Counted from the stretch's first letter, positions 26,024-34,393 are shown. The stretch: DNA of 64,000 nt from Nocardioides szechwanensis (GCF_900103935.1 NZ_FNIC01000009.1:1-64000), one strand, 5' to 3'. Notes: generated by a model not told the origin, from the letters alone. A program made the numbers and translations.

Positions 26024-28174
26024 TCAGAACTGGTGGTCGGACACCCCAGACTCGAAGACGGTCGTGACGTTGGTGCCCACGCCGCCCAGGTCGGTGGCCA
26101 GCCCAGAAGGAGTCCACGACATGGTCGAGGCGTTCGAGGTGGTCCGCACCGCGCTGCCACTGGCCTGCCCGCCGACCGAGATCGTCACGCGGGTGACCTG
26201 TACGCCGTTGACGGTGACGGTCGACGCCACCATGGTGGCGTTGAACTGGGCGGTCAGGTTGTTGCTGATGTAGTCCTCGCGGAGGTTGACCGACCCGAGG
26301 TTGACCGGTGCACCGCCGCGCAGGATGTCCACCGTGTCCGAGTTCCCGGTCAGGCCCAGGACCCTGCCGTCGCGGAGCCGCAGGGACACGGGCACCGCCG
26401 AACCGTCCCAGCCCGAGCTGATCGAGCTGGTCGTCATCAGCTCGCTGTAGGTGAAGCTGATCGAGTCGCCGCTCTCCAGCCTGCCGGTCACGCCACCGTT
26501 GGTGGTCTGGACGTCGGAGGCCCGGGGCGCGGTGTTGTCGACCCGGCGGTTGACCACGACGTTCGAGGTCGTCGTCCGGCCGGCGCCGTCGGTGACGATG
26601 GCGCGTAGGTCGTAGAGCCCGTCGGGCTGGGTGGCGGTGTTGTAGGCGCAGCTGTAGGGCGAGGACGTGTCGGTGCACACCGGGCCCCAGGTGTTGGCGC
26701 CGGCCGGGGACCCTTCGATCCGGACGGAGGCGACTCCGGAGGTCGAGCTCGCGGTGGCGGTCAGGCTGACGGTGCCGCGGATGATCGCGCCCGGGTTGTT
26801 CATGACGACCGAGGTCACGACGTTGTCGACCACCCGGTTGGTGACCACGGCGGATGTCGTCGAGCTCCCGGCGACGTCGGTCGCCACGGCGCGGAAGGAG
26901 TAGCTGCCGTTGGCCAGAGTCGCAGTGTTGACCTGGCACGAGTACGGCGACGTGGTGTCGGTGCAGAGGTCGGTGTACGTCGACGAGCCCGTGACGGCGT
27001 ACTGGATGACGACGCGCGCGACACCGGAGTGGGCGTCGGTGGCCGTGGCGGAGAAGGTGACCGTGCCGTTAAGCGGGCTGCCCGGGTTCTGCATCGTGAC
27101 CGTCGGTGCCAGGTTGTCCACGAGGACGTTGCTCACCACGGAGGAGGTCAGGGTCGTGCTGGCGGACGTGGCGACTGCGCGCAGGTCGTAGGCGCCGTTG
27201 GCGACTCCGGCCGTCGCCCAGCTGCACGAGTAGGGGGCGGTGGACTTCGTGCACGCCGTGGTCCAGGTGGACGTGCCGCGCACGGCGTACTCCATGCGGA
27301 CCACGTAGCTGTCGTCGGCTCCGGCGTTGGACAGCGTCGCGGTCAGGGGCACCGAGCCGCGCACCACGGCGCCGGGGGAGGCGAGGGCGAGACGGTGGGC
27401 CAGCGAGTCTGACACCGTCCAGGTGTTGGAGGGCGAGACCGTCGTGTCCGTGAACCCGGCCGAGGCCAGGTCGCCGCCGGAGACTCCGATCCCGCCCGCG
27501 ACCAGGAGGGCCAGGGTGGGCACCACGGCTAGGGGTCGCCGGCGGCCGAAGCCGCGGTGGCGGCGACCCGGGCGCGGGTTCCCGGCGCTTCGGTCGTTGC
27601 CGTCGCGGTTGCGGCCGAAGCCGCGCGAGGCGAGGCCCATCGCCAGGGTCGTGATGGCTCCCCACAGCACGAGAGGCACGACGTCGCCGTCGGCGAACCA
27701 GACGAGTGGTCGGCCGATGAACGGCACCAGCAGGGTGGCCCGGGCCTCGACGTCCTCGCTGGTGATCGGTGTCGCGTCGTTCGAGGCGTTGGCGTCACCG
27801 GCAGTGGCGAACTCGCCGCTGTCGAGCTTCTCCACCACCCGGTGCACGAGCAGCTCGTCCTCCCCGGGCTTCGCCGGGTTCGCGAAGATCACCACGCGAC
27901 CGAGCGGTACCTCCTCGGACGCGGCGAACGGCTTGGCCACCACCACGTCGCCGACCGAGATCGACGGCTCCATCGAGCCGCTGCGCACGATGAAGGTGGA
28001 CCAGCTGACCAGCGTCGGCAGGATCGCCGCCAGCAGGAGAGTCACGATGAACGCGCGGTAGACCCGTCCAACGACGTGCGCCAGGAGGCCGGCCCAGGCA
28101 GCGAGCGCCGCCCGCTCGCGCCCGTCCCTGTCTGCGGGCGCGGCGGGAGGAGCCAGCACGGCGGCGGTTGCCAT
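26024..28174 (-). CDS. SipW-type signal peptidase I fused to a secreted-like Ig-repeat protein
   Basis: The 716-residue protein starts with an S26B (archaeal/ER-type) signal peptidase. There is a membrane helix at about 40-58, then RSGSMEP with catalytic Ser67, LLVHRVVE with His111 as ER-type base, and AGDANASND. A second helix lies at about 163-181. A very basic linker leads to a signal-peptide-like helix (214-238) ending ASAGFTDTT. Next come three Ig-like repeats (about 268-354, 359-449, 457-545), each with a Cys pair, and a C-terminal beta domain. It follows the TasA-like gene and has an AGAGG ribosome site. Confidence 0.85.
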   Translation of the reverse strand: MATAAVLAPPAAPADRDGRERAALAAWAGLLAHVVGRVYRAFIVTLLLAAILPTLVSWSTFIVRSGSMEPSISVGDVVVAKPFAASEEVPLGRVVIFANPAKPGEDELLVHRVVEKLDSGEFATAGDANASNDATPITSEDVEARATLLVPFIGRPLVWFADGDVVPLVLWGAITTLAMGLASRGFGRNRDGNDRSAGNPRPGRRHRGFGRRRPLAVVPTLALLVAGGIGVSGGDLASAGFTDTTVSPSNTWTVSDSLAHRLALASPGAVVRGSVPLTATLSNAGADDSYVVRMEYAVRGTSTWTTACTKSTAPYSCSWATAGVANGAYDLRAVATSASTTLTSSVVSNVLVDNLAPTVTMQNPGSPLNGTVTFSATATDAHSGVARVVIQYAVTGSSTYTDLCTDTTSPYSCQVNTATLANGSYSFRAVATDVAGSSTTSAVVTNRVVDNVVTSVVMNNPGAIIRGTVSLTATASSTSGVASVRIEGSPAGANTWGPVCTDTSSPYSCAYNTATQPDGLYDLRAIVTDGAGRTTTSNVVVNRRVDNTAPRASDVQTTNGGVTGRLESGDSISFTYSELMTTSSISSGWDGSAVPVSLRLRDGRVLGLTGNSDTVDILRGGAPVNLGSVNLREDYISNNLTAQFNATMVASTVTVNGVQVTRVTISVGGQASGSAVRTTSNASTMSWTPSGLATDLGGVGTNVTTVFESGVSDHQF

Positions 28175-28219
28175 GGGGTTCCTCTCGACGAGCTCGGAGG
28201 GAGCGCGAGGTCAAGCAGG

Positions 28220-28834
28220 TCAGCTGCTCTGGAGCTCCCACTGCAGGTCGAGGCCGGTGTGGGTGCCCTGGAAGTTGTCGACCTGGGTCTGGGTGAGGCC
28301 GGTGGTGTCGAAGGTCCACGTGATCTGGTAGGTCCGCGACTGGGTGCCGGCGATGACCGGCCAGCCGCCGACGCCGTTGGCATAGCTGCTGGCCAGGGCG
28401 AGGTTGGCCAGTGAGGTGTTGTTGATGATGGGGTTCCCGGTGGTGTGGGCCACGAAGCCGGTGCAGTCGGCGAACGAGCCGCCATCCCCGGTGTTGACGG
28501 TGACCTTGATAGCGCTCTCGAGGCCGGAGGTGGAGGCGACGGCGTTGAGGGCGTAGGCCTTGACGGTGCCGGGTGCGGTGGTGGTAGCCGTGACGGTGAT
28601 GCACTTGGTCTGGGTCTGGCCGGGAAGCATGTTCGTAACCTGGAACCGTGCGGAGCCGGCGTCGTCGTCGGTCAGGGCGATCGAGCCGGTCGACCAGTCG
28701 TTGCCGGAGTTGCGCGTGGTGCCGCTGAAGGCGGCGTACGACGACTGCCAGATCAGGGCGGCGGCCGCGATCATGGCGACGGGGGTGGCTGCGGTGACCG
28801 CGATCTTCGCGGCCGTGGTGGAGGGGGTGCGCAT
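28220..28834 (-). CDS. TasA/camelysin-like SipW-dependent secreted protein
   Basis: The 204-residue protein has an N-terminal helix (AKIAVTAATPVAMIAAAALI) followed by QSSYAAFSGTTRNSGNDWSTG, the TasA/CalY pattern in which the residue after the cleavage site leads into an F-x-x-T and N-x-W/F segment. The rest is a beta-rich domain with two cysteines. Such proteins form fibres or surface coats in Bacillus and are cut by SipW. A SipW-type enzyme is encoded next in the operon. The ATG at 28834 has a GAGGAG ribosome site. Confidence 0.75.
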   Translation of the reverse strand: MRTPSTTAAKIAVTAATPVAMIAAAALIWQSSYAAFSGTTRNSGNDWSTGSIALTDDDAGSARFQVTNMLPGQTQTKCITVTATTTAPGTVKAYALNAVASTSGLESAIKVTVNTGDGGSFADCTGFVAHTTGNPIINNTSLANLALASSYANGVGGWPVIAGTQSRTYQITWTFDTTGLTQTQVDNFQGTHTGLDLQWELQSS

Positions 28835-28918
28835 GGTGCTCCTCAGGTGGGGGGTGTGCCCGCATCCTTTACGTCGGGTAACACTTTCCCTAGCGATTCG
28901 CGGAGAAATGACTAGACC

Positions 28919-28934
28919 GGTGGTACAGACCACC
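28919..28934. promoter_or_regulatory. Short palindrome upstream of the TasA-like gene
   Basis: GGTGGT (28919-28924) and ACCACC (28929-28934) flank four bases. It lies about 85 bp upstream of the TasA-like ATG and could be an operator or a small hairpin. No factor can be named. Confidence 0.3.
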
Positions 28935-28985
28935 CGAATTGACTAGGCGAAGCCTCCACACCGCTTCCGTTCGGGCGTCGATCGG

Positions 28986-28997
28986 TACCCTCCGACC
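28986..28997 (+). promoter_or_regulatory. Leaderless promoter -10 for the HIT gene
   Basis: TACCCT (28986-28991) ends six bases before the ATG at 28998. Confidence 0.45.
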
Positions 28998-29423
28998 ATG
29001 ACTGGGCGGGGGTCTCCGACGTGCGTGTTCTGCGCGATCGTCGAGGGCGAGGTGGAGGCCGACCTGGTGCTCGACGAGACCGACTTCGTGGCCTTCCTCG
29101 ACCGGCGCCCGGTCTTCAAGGGCCACGTGCTCCTCGTGCCGCGCCGCCACCTCGTCACCCTGCCGGACCTGCCCGCCGAGCTGCGCGACGGCTTCCTGGA
29201 AGCCGCCCAGCGGCTCGCGGCCGCGGTGGTCGAGGCGCTGGGCGCCCAGGGGAGCTTCGTGGCGATGAACAACGTGGTCAGCCAGTCGGTCCCGCACCTG
29301 CACCTGCACGTCGTCCCCCGCACGAAGGGCGACGGCCTGCGCGGGTTCTTCTGGCCCCGCACCAAGTACGCCGACCAGGAAGCGGGGCAGTACGCCGCCC
29401 GTCTTCGCGCCGCTCTAGAGTGA
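28998..29423 (+). CDS. HIT family protein (histidine-triad nucleotide hydrolase)
   Basis: The 141-residue protein has CVFCAIVEGE at the N-terminus (with a possible structural Cys pair), VFKGHVLLVPRRH, and the catalytic triad HLHLHV. HIT enzymes hydrolyse nucleoside phosphoramidates or dinucleoside polyphosphates. TAGAGT at 29415-29420, at the gene end, is a plausible -10 for the downstream fabG-like gene. Confidence 0.92.
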   Translation: MTGRGSPTCVFCAIVEGEVEADLVLDETDFVAFLDRRPVFKGHVLLVPRRHLVTLPDLPAELRDGFLEAAQRLAAAVVEALGAQGSFVAMNNVVSQSVPHLHLHVVPRTKGDGLRGFFWPRTKYADQEAGQYAARLRAALE

Positions 29424-29472
29424 TCGACCGAGAAGCAGAGCGGACTGGACCGAGATCGAGGAGCTGCACATC

Positions 29473-30240
29473 ATGGGTCGTTTCGACGGACGCGTCGCCG
29501 TAGTCACCGGAGCCGCCCGCGGCATCGGGTTCGGGACCGCCACGCGGTTCGCGGAGGAGGGTGCGTCGGTCGCGATCATCGACCTGGACGAGACCGCCGC
29601 GGCCGAGGCCGCGGCCAAGCTCCCCCTGACCGACGGCGCGAAGGCCGTCGGCATCGGCGCCGACGTGAGCAACGGCGAGTCCGTCGACGCCGCGGTGGCC
29701 CGCGTGGTCGCCGAGCTCGGCGGCATCCACATCCTCGTCAACAACGCCGGCATCACCCGCGACAACCTGCTGTTCAAGATGTCCGAGGACGACTGGGACC
29801 TCGTCATGAACGTCCACCTCAAGGGTGCCTTCCTGATGACCAAGGCCGCCCAGAAGCACTTCGTCGAGCAGAAGTACGGCAAGATCCTCAACCTCTCGAG
29901 CGTGTCCGCGCTCGGCAACCGGGGCCAGGCCAACTACTCCGCCGCGAAGATGGGCGTGCAGGGCTTCACCCGCACCCTCGGCATCGAGCTCGGCCCCTTC
30001 GGCATCAACGCCAACGCGATCGCCCCGGGCTTCATCGCCACCGAGATGACCGACGCCACCGCGGCCCGGCTCAAGATGGACGTCGACGAGTTCCGGGCGC
30101 TCAACGCCGAGGCCAACCCCGTGCGCCGGGTGGGCTTCCCCGAGGACATCGCCGCGGCCGCCGCGTTCCTGTGCAGCGACGAGGCGTCGTACATCACCGG
30201 GCAGACCCTGTACGTCGACGGCGGCGCCAAGCTCGGCTGA
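29473..30240 (+). CDS. fabG: 3-oxoacyl-ACP reductase-like short-chain dehydrogenase (FabG type)
   Basis: The 255-residue SDR has TGAARGIGFGTA (cofactor loop), NNAGITRDNLL, the catalytic Ser in LSSVSAL and YSAAKMG (Tyr/Lys), and the C-terminal GQTLYVDGGAKLG. It reduces 3-ketoacyl thioesters with NAD(P)H. An isolated FabG homologue could instead act on another ketone. GAGGAG lies before the ATG. Confidence 0.85.
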   Translation: MGRFDGRVAVVTGAARGIGFGTATRFAEEGASVAIIDLDETAAAEAAAKLPLTDGAKAVGIGADVSNGESVDAAVARVVAELGGIHILVNNAGITRDNLLFKMSEDDWDLVMNVHLKGAFLMTKAAQKHFVEQKYGKILNLSSVSALGNRGQANYSAAKMGVQGFTRTLGIELGPFGINANAIAPGFIATEMTDATAARLKMDVDEFRALNAEANPVRRVGFPEDIAAAAAFLCSDEASYITGQTLYVDGGAKLG

Positions 30241-30337
30241 CCCCTGGGGGTCCGACACACCGGCGCGGATGCGCCGTCGAGGCGACTGACGCAGCCACAC
30301 TGAAGTCGATCAACTCACTACACGTTTGGAGCTTGTC

Positions 30338-31345
30338 GTGCGTCTTTCCCGCATGTTCGCCAGCATTCTCGTCGCCGGAAGCCTCGTGCTCGCCGGCTGC
30401 GGAGGCGACGACGGGGGTGACGAGCCCGACGAGCCGGGCGCCGAGTCGAGCACGGCCCCCGACGTCCCGGACTCCTGGCCGCTGACAGGCCTGGAGGTGC
30501 CGGGCGGCAAGAGCGCCGCCCTCACGCACCCCGTGATGGTGCTCAAGATGGACAACACCGAGTCGAGCGCGCCCCAGGTGGGGCTCGGCAAGGCCGACCT
30601 GGTCGTCGAGGAGCTGGTCGAGGGCGGAGTGACCCGGTTGGCGGTCTTCTACTACTCGCAGGTCCCCGGCAACGTCGGTCCCGTGCGCTCCATGCGGGCC
30701 AGCGACATCGGCATCGTCTCGCCGGCCGACGCGGCCATGGTGACCAGCGGGGCGGCCCCGGTGACGATCCGGCGGATCAAGGAGGCCGGCATCACGTTCT
30801 TCGCCGAGGGAGCCAAGGGCTTCTACCGCGACGACAGCCGCATCGCGCCGTACAACCTCTTCACGAACATGAACGACGTCGCGACGCTGGTGAAGCAGAA
30901 GGAGAAGCGCCCGGGCGACTACCTGCCCTGGGGTGACGCGAGCGACCTGCCCAACGGGCAGCCCGCCAAGCAGATCGCGGCCAGCTTCTCCGGCGGCCAC
31001 ACCACCAACTGGGCGTTCCGCGACGGCGGTTACGTCAACGAGAACACCTTCGCCGCCGACGGCGACCACTTCCCGGCCGACACCGTGCTGGTGCTGCGGG
31101 TGAAGGTCGGCGACGCCGGCTACACCGACCCCGCCGGCAACCCCGTCCCCGAGACCAAGCTCGAGGGCAAGGGTGCGGCGCTGCTCTTCCACGACGGCCG
31201 CCTCGTGCGCGGCACCTGGTCCAAGAAGTCCCTGGACTCCGCGCTCGAGCTCTCGACGCAGGCCGGCAAGCTCACCGTCCCGGCCGGCCGGGTCTGGATC
31301 GAGCTGGTCCCCGAGACCGGCGGCGACGTCACCTTCTCTGGCTAG
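30338..31345 (+). CDS. DUF3048-containing lipoprotein
   Basis: The 335-residue product has a lipoprotein signal (lipobox LAGC) followed by an acidic spacer. The DUF3048 region shows SAALTHPVMVLKMDNTESSAPQVGL, GGVTRLAVFYYSQVPGNVGPVRSMR and an FYRDDSR/APYNLF segment. The domain is found in secreted proteins, often of Gram-positives, and its function is not established. GTG 30338 is chosen because TTGGAG lies at 30326-30331 with suitable spacing. Confidence 0.85.
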   Translation: MRLSRMFASILVAGSLVLAGCGGDDGGDEPDEPGAESSTAPDVPDSWPLTGLEVPGGKSAALTHPVMVLKMDNTESSAPQVGLGKADLVVEELVEGGVTRLAVFYYSQVPGNVGPVRSMRASDIGIVSPADAAMVTSGAAPVTIRRIKEAGITFFAEGAKGFYRDDSRIAPYNLFTNMNDVATLVKQKEKRPGDYLPWGDASDLPNGQPAKQIAASFSGGHTTNWAFRDGGYVNENTFAADGDHFPADTVLVLRVKVGDAGYTDPAGNPVPETKLEGKGAALLFHDGRLVRGTWSKKSLDSALELSTQAGKLTVPAGRVWIELVPETGGDVTFSG

Positions 31346-31346
31346 G

Positions 31347-32063
31347 TCACTCCACGACGTGGAACGCGTTGGGCAGGGCCACGTCGTTCTCGACGAGTGC
31401 CTGGAAGCCCGAGAGGATGAAGCCGATCGCGGTCTCGACGCGCACCGCTGCGGCGATCGGGTCGTCGGAGCTGGACACCGCCTCGCCGGCTGACGACATC
31501 GCCCCGAAGAAGATCCGGGCGAAGGTCTGCTGCATGGCCTCGTCGAGGTCCCACTTGCCGGCGGCGAGCACCGACTTGACGATGTCGAGCACGTTGGCGA
31601 ACGTCGAGCGCTCCTCCTGCTCGCGGTAGCGCTCGTAGCCCAGCACGGCCGGGCCCTCCTGGATCACGATCCGGCGGTAACGGGGCTCCTGCACGACCTC
31701 CAGGAACGCGCGCAGGCCGGCCAGCGCCTTGTCCCACGGGTCGCGGTGGCCGCGTAGCGCACCCTTCACGGCACGCGCCGCGTCACTCTCCACCCGCTCG
31801 AAGACCGCCTCGAACAGCGCCTGCTTGCCGCTGAAGTGGTGGTAGAGGGCGCCCTTGGTGACCTGGGCGCCGGCGACGATCTGGTCGAGGGAGGCCGACG
31901 CGTAGCCGTGATCGGTGAAGAGCTGCTCGGCGACGTCGATCAACGCCCGCTTCGTGGAGGCGGAGTAGGCCGCGCGTCGGCTACCGACGGTGGGGACCTT
32001 GGGGACGAGCTTGGAGACCGCGGACTTGCTCACCGACCGAAGCATAGGCGTGCGCTCGGTCAC
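31347..32063 (-). CDS. TetR-family transcriptional regulator
   Basis: The 238-residue regulator has an N-terminal HTH (RALIDVAEQLFTDHGYASASLDQIVAGAQVTKGALYHHF in pieces around residues 38-85) and a ligand-binding helical domain. It is divergent from the 32173 gene, and a near-perfect palindrome lies between them. The start is uncertain: GTG 32063 (with GATCCT eight bases upstream) or ATG 32045 (232 residues). Confidence 0.9.
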   Translation of the reverse strand: MTERTPMLRSVSKSAVSKLVPKVPTVGSRRAAYSASTKRALIDVAEQLFTDHGYASASLDQIVAGAQVTKGALYHHFSGKQALFEAVFERVESDAARAVKGALRGHRDPWDKALAGLRAFLEVVQEPRYRRIVIQEGPAVLGYERYREQEERSTFANVLDIVKSVLAAGKWDLDEAMQQTFARIFFGAMSSAGEAVSSSDDPIAAAVRVETAIGFILSGFQALVENDVALPNAFHVVE

Positions 32064-32110
32064 TGGTGGTCAGGATCACCCTGCCGGAGGTTGAGGTACT
32101 CGCAGTCGGC

Positions 32111-32129
32111 TACGTACTCTGAGTACGTA
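32111..32129. promoter_or_regulatory. Palindromic operator, probably for the adjacent TetR regulator
   Basis: TACGTACTCTGAGTACGTA has perfect 9-bp half-sites around one central T. It lies in the 109-bp gap between the TetR gene and the divergent 32173 gene. TetR regulators usually bind such sites and repress their own and the divergent promoter. Confidence 0.7.
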
Positions 32130-32172
32130 CTCGCGGTATGCGAGTGCCGACGCAACCTCAAGGGGAACTGCC

Positions 32173-32709
32173 ATGACCTGGAAGTCCTTCCACAACCGGG
32201 GCGAGATCCTCCGCTCCGTGACGGCTGCTGCCGACACCCGCCGCGACGGCGTCCTCCCGATGGACGTCGACGGGGTAGCCGAGACGTTCGGCGACGAGCT
32301 CACCCTGCTCGCCGCCCTTCAGCTCAAGTGGCACACACGGCTCGCGGGCAACGTGGAGAAGGCCCTGACCGACCAGCCGCTGGACCTCGACGTCGCCGTC
32401 GAGTCCGCCTGGGGCGAGACGGCCGACCGGATGCCTGGGATCCGCCTGATCCTGGACCACTACCGCGCCGAACCGGTGGACGAGGCCATGGCCCGCGCCA
32501 TGGCCAAGGCCACCGCCAAGGAGCACATGATGCTGGCGGCCACGGCCGGCCGCTCCAGCGTCGACGACGCAGCGGCGGTGGCGGTGGGCGCGCAGCTCGA
32601 GGAGGCCGCGCGCCTCCACCACCGGGGGGTCTCGACGGTCGTCGTACCCGGCGGTGCGCACGCCCGGCCCACGCTTCTCGACCGGCTCAAGGCGGTCGTG
32701 GCGGCCTGA
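32173..32709 (+). CDS. Helical protein of unknown function, divergent from a TetR regulator
   Basis: The 178-residue product begins MTWKSFHNRGEILRSVTAAADTR and is mostly alpha-helical and alanine-rich (EAMARAMAKATAKEHMMLAATAGR). It has no signal peptide or membrane segment. I do not recognise a family with certainty. AAGGGGA precedes the ATG. The shared palindrome implies control by the neighbouring TetR protein. Confidence 0.75.
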   Translation: MTWKSFHNRGEILRSVTAAADTRRDGVLPMDVDGVAETFGDELTLLAALQLKWHTRLAGNVEKALTDQPLDLDVAVESAWGETADRMPGIRLILDHYRAEPVDEAMARAMAKATAKEHMMLAATAGRSSVDDAAAVAVGAQLEEAARLHHRGVSTVVVPGGAHARPTLLDRLKAVVAA

Positions 32710-32769
32710 GTCCGTGACCACCCGCCTGCTGGGGGGCAGGCGGGGCTGCCGTGCGCCGGCACGGTGTTG

Positions 32770-32781
32770 CATGATGGCGAG
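32770..32781 (+). promoter_or_regulatory. Leaderless promoter -10 for the YqgE/AlgH gene
   Basis: CATGAT (32770-32775) ends six bases before the ATG at 32782, which decides that start over an upstream TTG at 32764. Confidence 0.45.
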
Positions 32782-33339
32782 ATGACGCAGGTGGCGGCGG
32801 GGATGCTCCTCGTGGCCACGCCTGCCCTCAACGACCCCAACTTCGTCGACGCGGTCGTGCTGATGCTCGACGTCGATGACAACGGGGCGCTCGGCGTCGT
32901 CCTCAACCGGCCCTCCGGGCTCCCGGTGGCCGAGGTGCTCGACGCGTGGCGCGACGTCGTCACCGAGCCCGAGGTGCTCTTCCAGGGCGGCCCGGTCATG
33001 ACCGAGGGCGCACTCGCCGTGGCCCTGTTGAGGTCGGCGGACGACAACCCGGTGGGGTTCCGTGCCGTGACCGGACAGCTCGGCCTGATCGACCTCGACA
33101 CCCCTGTCGAGCTGCTCGGTGACAGCCTGGACTCGCTGCGAATCTTCGCGGGCTACGCCGGCTGGGGTGCCGACCAGCTCGAGGGCGAGATCGAGGAGGG
33201 CAGCTGGTACGTCGTGCCGGCGCACGCCGCCGACGTCTTCCGCGAGGACCCCTCCGACCTGTGGCGCGACGTGATGCGCCGTCAGCCCGGCGACCTTGCC
33301 TGGCACTCCACGCGCCCGGTCGACCCCGACCTCAACTGA
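32782..33339 (+). CDS. YqgE/AlgH family protein
   Basis: The 185-residue protein has GMLLVATPALNDPNFVDAVVLML, the core DNGALGVVLNRPSGLPV and FQGGPVM motifs, and the FAGYAGWGADQLEGEIEEGSW segment. The family is widespread and was linked to alginate regulation in Pseudomonas, but its molecular role is unclear. Confidence 0.92.
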   Translation: MTQVAAGMLLVATPALNDPNFVDAVVLMLDVDDNGALGVVLNRPSGLPVAEVLDAWRDVVTEPEVLFQGGPVMTEGALAVALLRSADDNPVGFRAVTGQLGLIDLDTPVELLGDSLDSLRIFAGYAGWGADQLEGEIEEGSWYVVPAHAADVFREDPSDLWRDVMRRQPGDLAWHSTRPVDPDLN

Positions 33340-33537
33340 CCTCCCCCCTGCGCGTGGCCTGGGCGTGACCTCCGTCGCGCCGTTTTACCCTCTTGAGCGG
33401 GGCAGCTAGCACCGGGGTGTGACCGCGGTTACGCCTGGAGACTGGCGGATTTGAGGCGTCCGACGCCCATCTGGCCCACTGGTTGCTAACTCCCTGCTTG
33501 CAAGAGCAAGCAGCGTCGCCAGAAAGCAGCCCGTTCC
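33340..33537 (+). promoter_or_regulatory. Long 5' leader before the M23 endopeptidase gene
   Basis: This 198-bp non-coding stretch is unusually long for the window. It contains GC-rich segments able to pair and, near its end, the hairpin CTGCTTG (33494-33500) / CAAGCAG (33507-33513). In actinobacteria, wall-hydrolase genes often have c-di-AMP (ydaO) riboswitches, but I could not match the consensus confidently, so only a candidate structured leader is claimed. Confidence 0.35.
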
Positions 33538-34089
33538 ATGCGCCTCCGTCTCCAGCACCTCCTCGTGGTGCCCGCCGTCGCCGTCGGCCTCCTCGGCACG
33601 TCGTACGCCGAGACCCCCGCGGTCCGCCCCACGAGCGCCCAGGTCCAGGCGCCCCCCTACCTCGTCCGCGCCGGGCACACGTTCCAGCCCGCGCCGTGGG
33701 CCCTCCCGGTCACCGACTACCGGCTCACCGGTCGCTTCGGCGCCTCCGACTACTACTGGGCCAGCGCCCACACCGGCCTCGACTTCGCCACCGCGCAGGG
33801 CTCCACGATCCGCGCCGTCGCCGGAGGCATGGTCACCCTCGTGGAGTACGACGGGTCCTACGGCTACAAGACCGTCGTCACCCTCGAGGACGGCACCGAG
33901 ATCTGGTACTGCCACCAGGACGAGCAGCTGGTCACGACCGGGCAGCGGGTCCGCACCGGCCAGCCGATCGGGACCGTGGGCTCCACCGGCAACGTCACCG
34001 GGCCCCACCTGCACCTCGAGGTGCGCCCGGGCGGCGCCGACCCCGTGGACCCGCGGCAGGCCCTGGCCGCCCATGGCCGGCTCGCCTGA
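33538..34089 (+). CDS. Secreted M23-family peptidase
   Basis: The 183-residue protein has a signal peptide (about 1-22) and a compact LytM domain: HTGLDFA gives the HxxxD zinc site and HLHLEV the HxH site. It lacks the coiled coils of the FtsEX-linked M23 protein, so it is probably a general wall endopeptidase. Its long leader suggests post-transcriptional control. Confidence 0.9.
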   Translation: MRLRLQHLLVVPAVAVGLLGTSYAETPAVRPTSAQVQAPPYLVRAGHTFQPAPWALPVTDYRLTGRFGASDYYWASAHTGLDFATAQGSTIRAVAGGMVTLVEYDGSYGYKTVVTLEDGTEIWYCHQDEQLVTTGQRVRTGQPIGTVGSTGNVTGPHLHLEVRPGGADPVDPRQALAAHGRLA

Positions 34090-34122
34090 ATCCCACCTGG
34101 TTTCCCGGGCCCGGACAGGGCT

Positions 34123-34135
34123 TAGAGTTGGGGGC
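34123..34135 (+). promoter_or_regulatory. Leaderless promoter -10 for the DUF3039 gene
   Basis: TAGAGT (34123-34128) ends seven bases before the GTG at 34136. Confidence 0.45.
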
Positions 34136-34393
34136 GTGACCTCCATCGGCTTCTCGACCAAGACGGACACCATCGTCGAGCAGGACCGTCGTACCGTCCC
34201 CACCGACGAGGGTGACCACGAGCGCTTCTCTCACTACGTCGACAAGGACAAGCTGACCGAGGCGATGGTGATGGGCACCCCCGTGGTGGCCCTCTGCGGG
34301 AAGGTCTGGGTGCCGAGCCGCGCGCCCGAGAAGTTCCCGGTGTGCCCGGAGTGCAAGGAAGCCTGGGAGAACTTCAAGGGCGCCGACGAGTGA
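34136..34393 (+). CDS. DUF3039 small zinc-ribbon-like protein
   Basis: The 85-residue protein carries the DUF3039 core HYVDKDKLTEAMVMGTPVVALCGK and a Cys cluster (ALCG, FPVCPEC) likely to bind zinc. The family is found in actinobacteria, frequently next to a DEAD/DEAH helicase, as here. Its stop overlaps the helicase GTG (GTGA), which implies coupled synthesis and a possible complex. Confidence 0.88.
   Translation: MTSIGFSTKTDTIVEQDRRTVPTDEGDHERFSHYVDKDKLTEAMVMGTPVVALCGKVWVPSRAPEKFPVCPECKEAWENFKGADE

Noticed and set aside
28835-28933. N-terminal extension of the TasA-like protein to 237 residues
   Set aside because: The ATG at 28834 has a GAGGAG ribosome site and opens directly into the export helix. 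The extension is basic and unlike a signal peptide.
33380-33537. c-di-AMP (ydaO) riboswitch call for the M23 leader
   Set aside because: The context fits but the conserved core could not be aligned by eye, so only an unnamed leader is reported.
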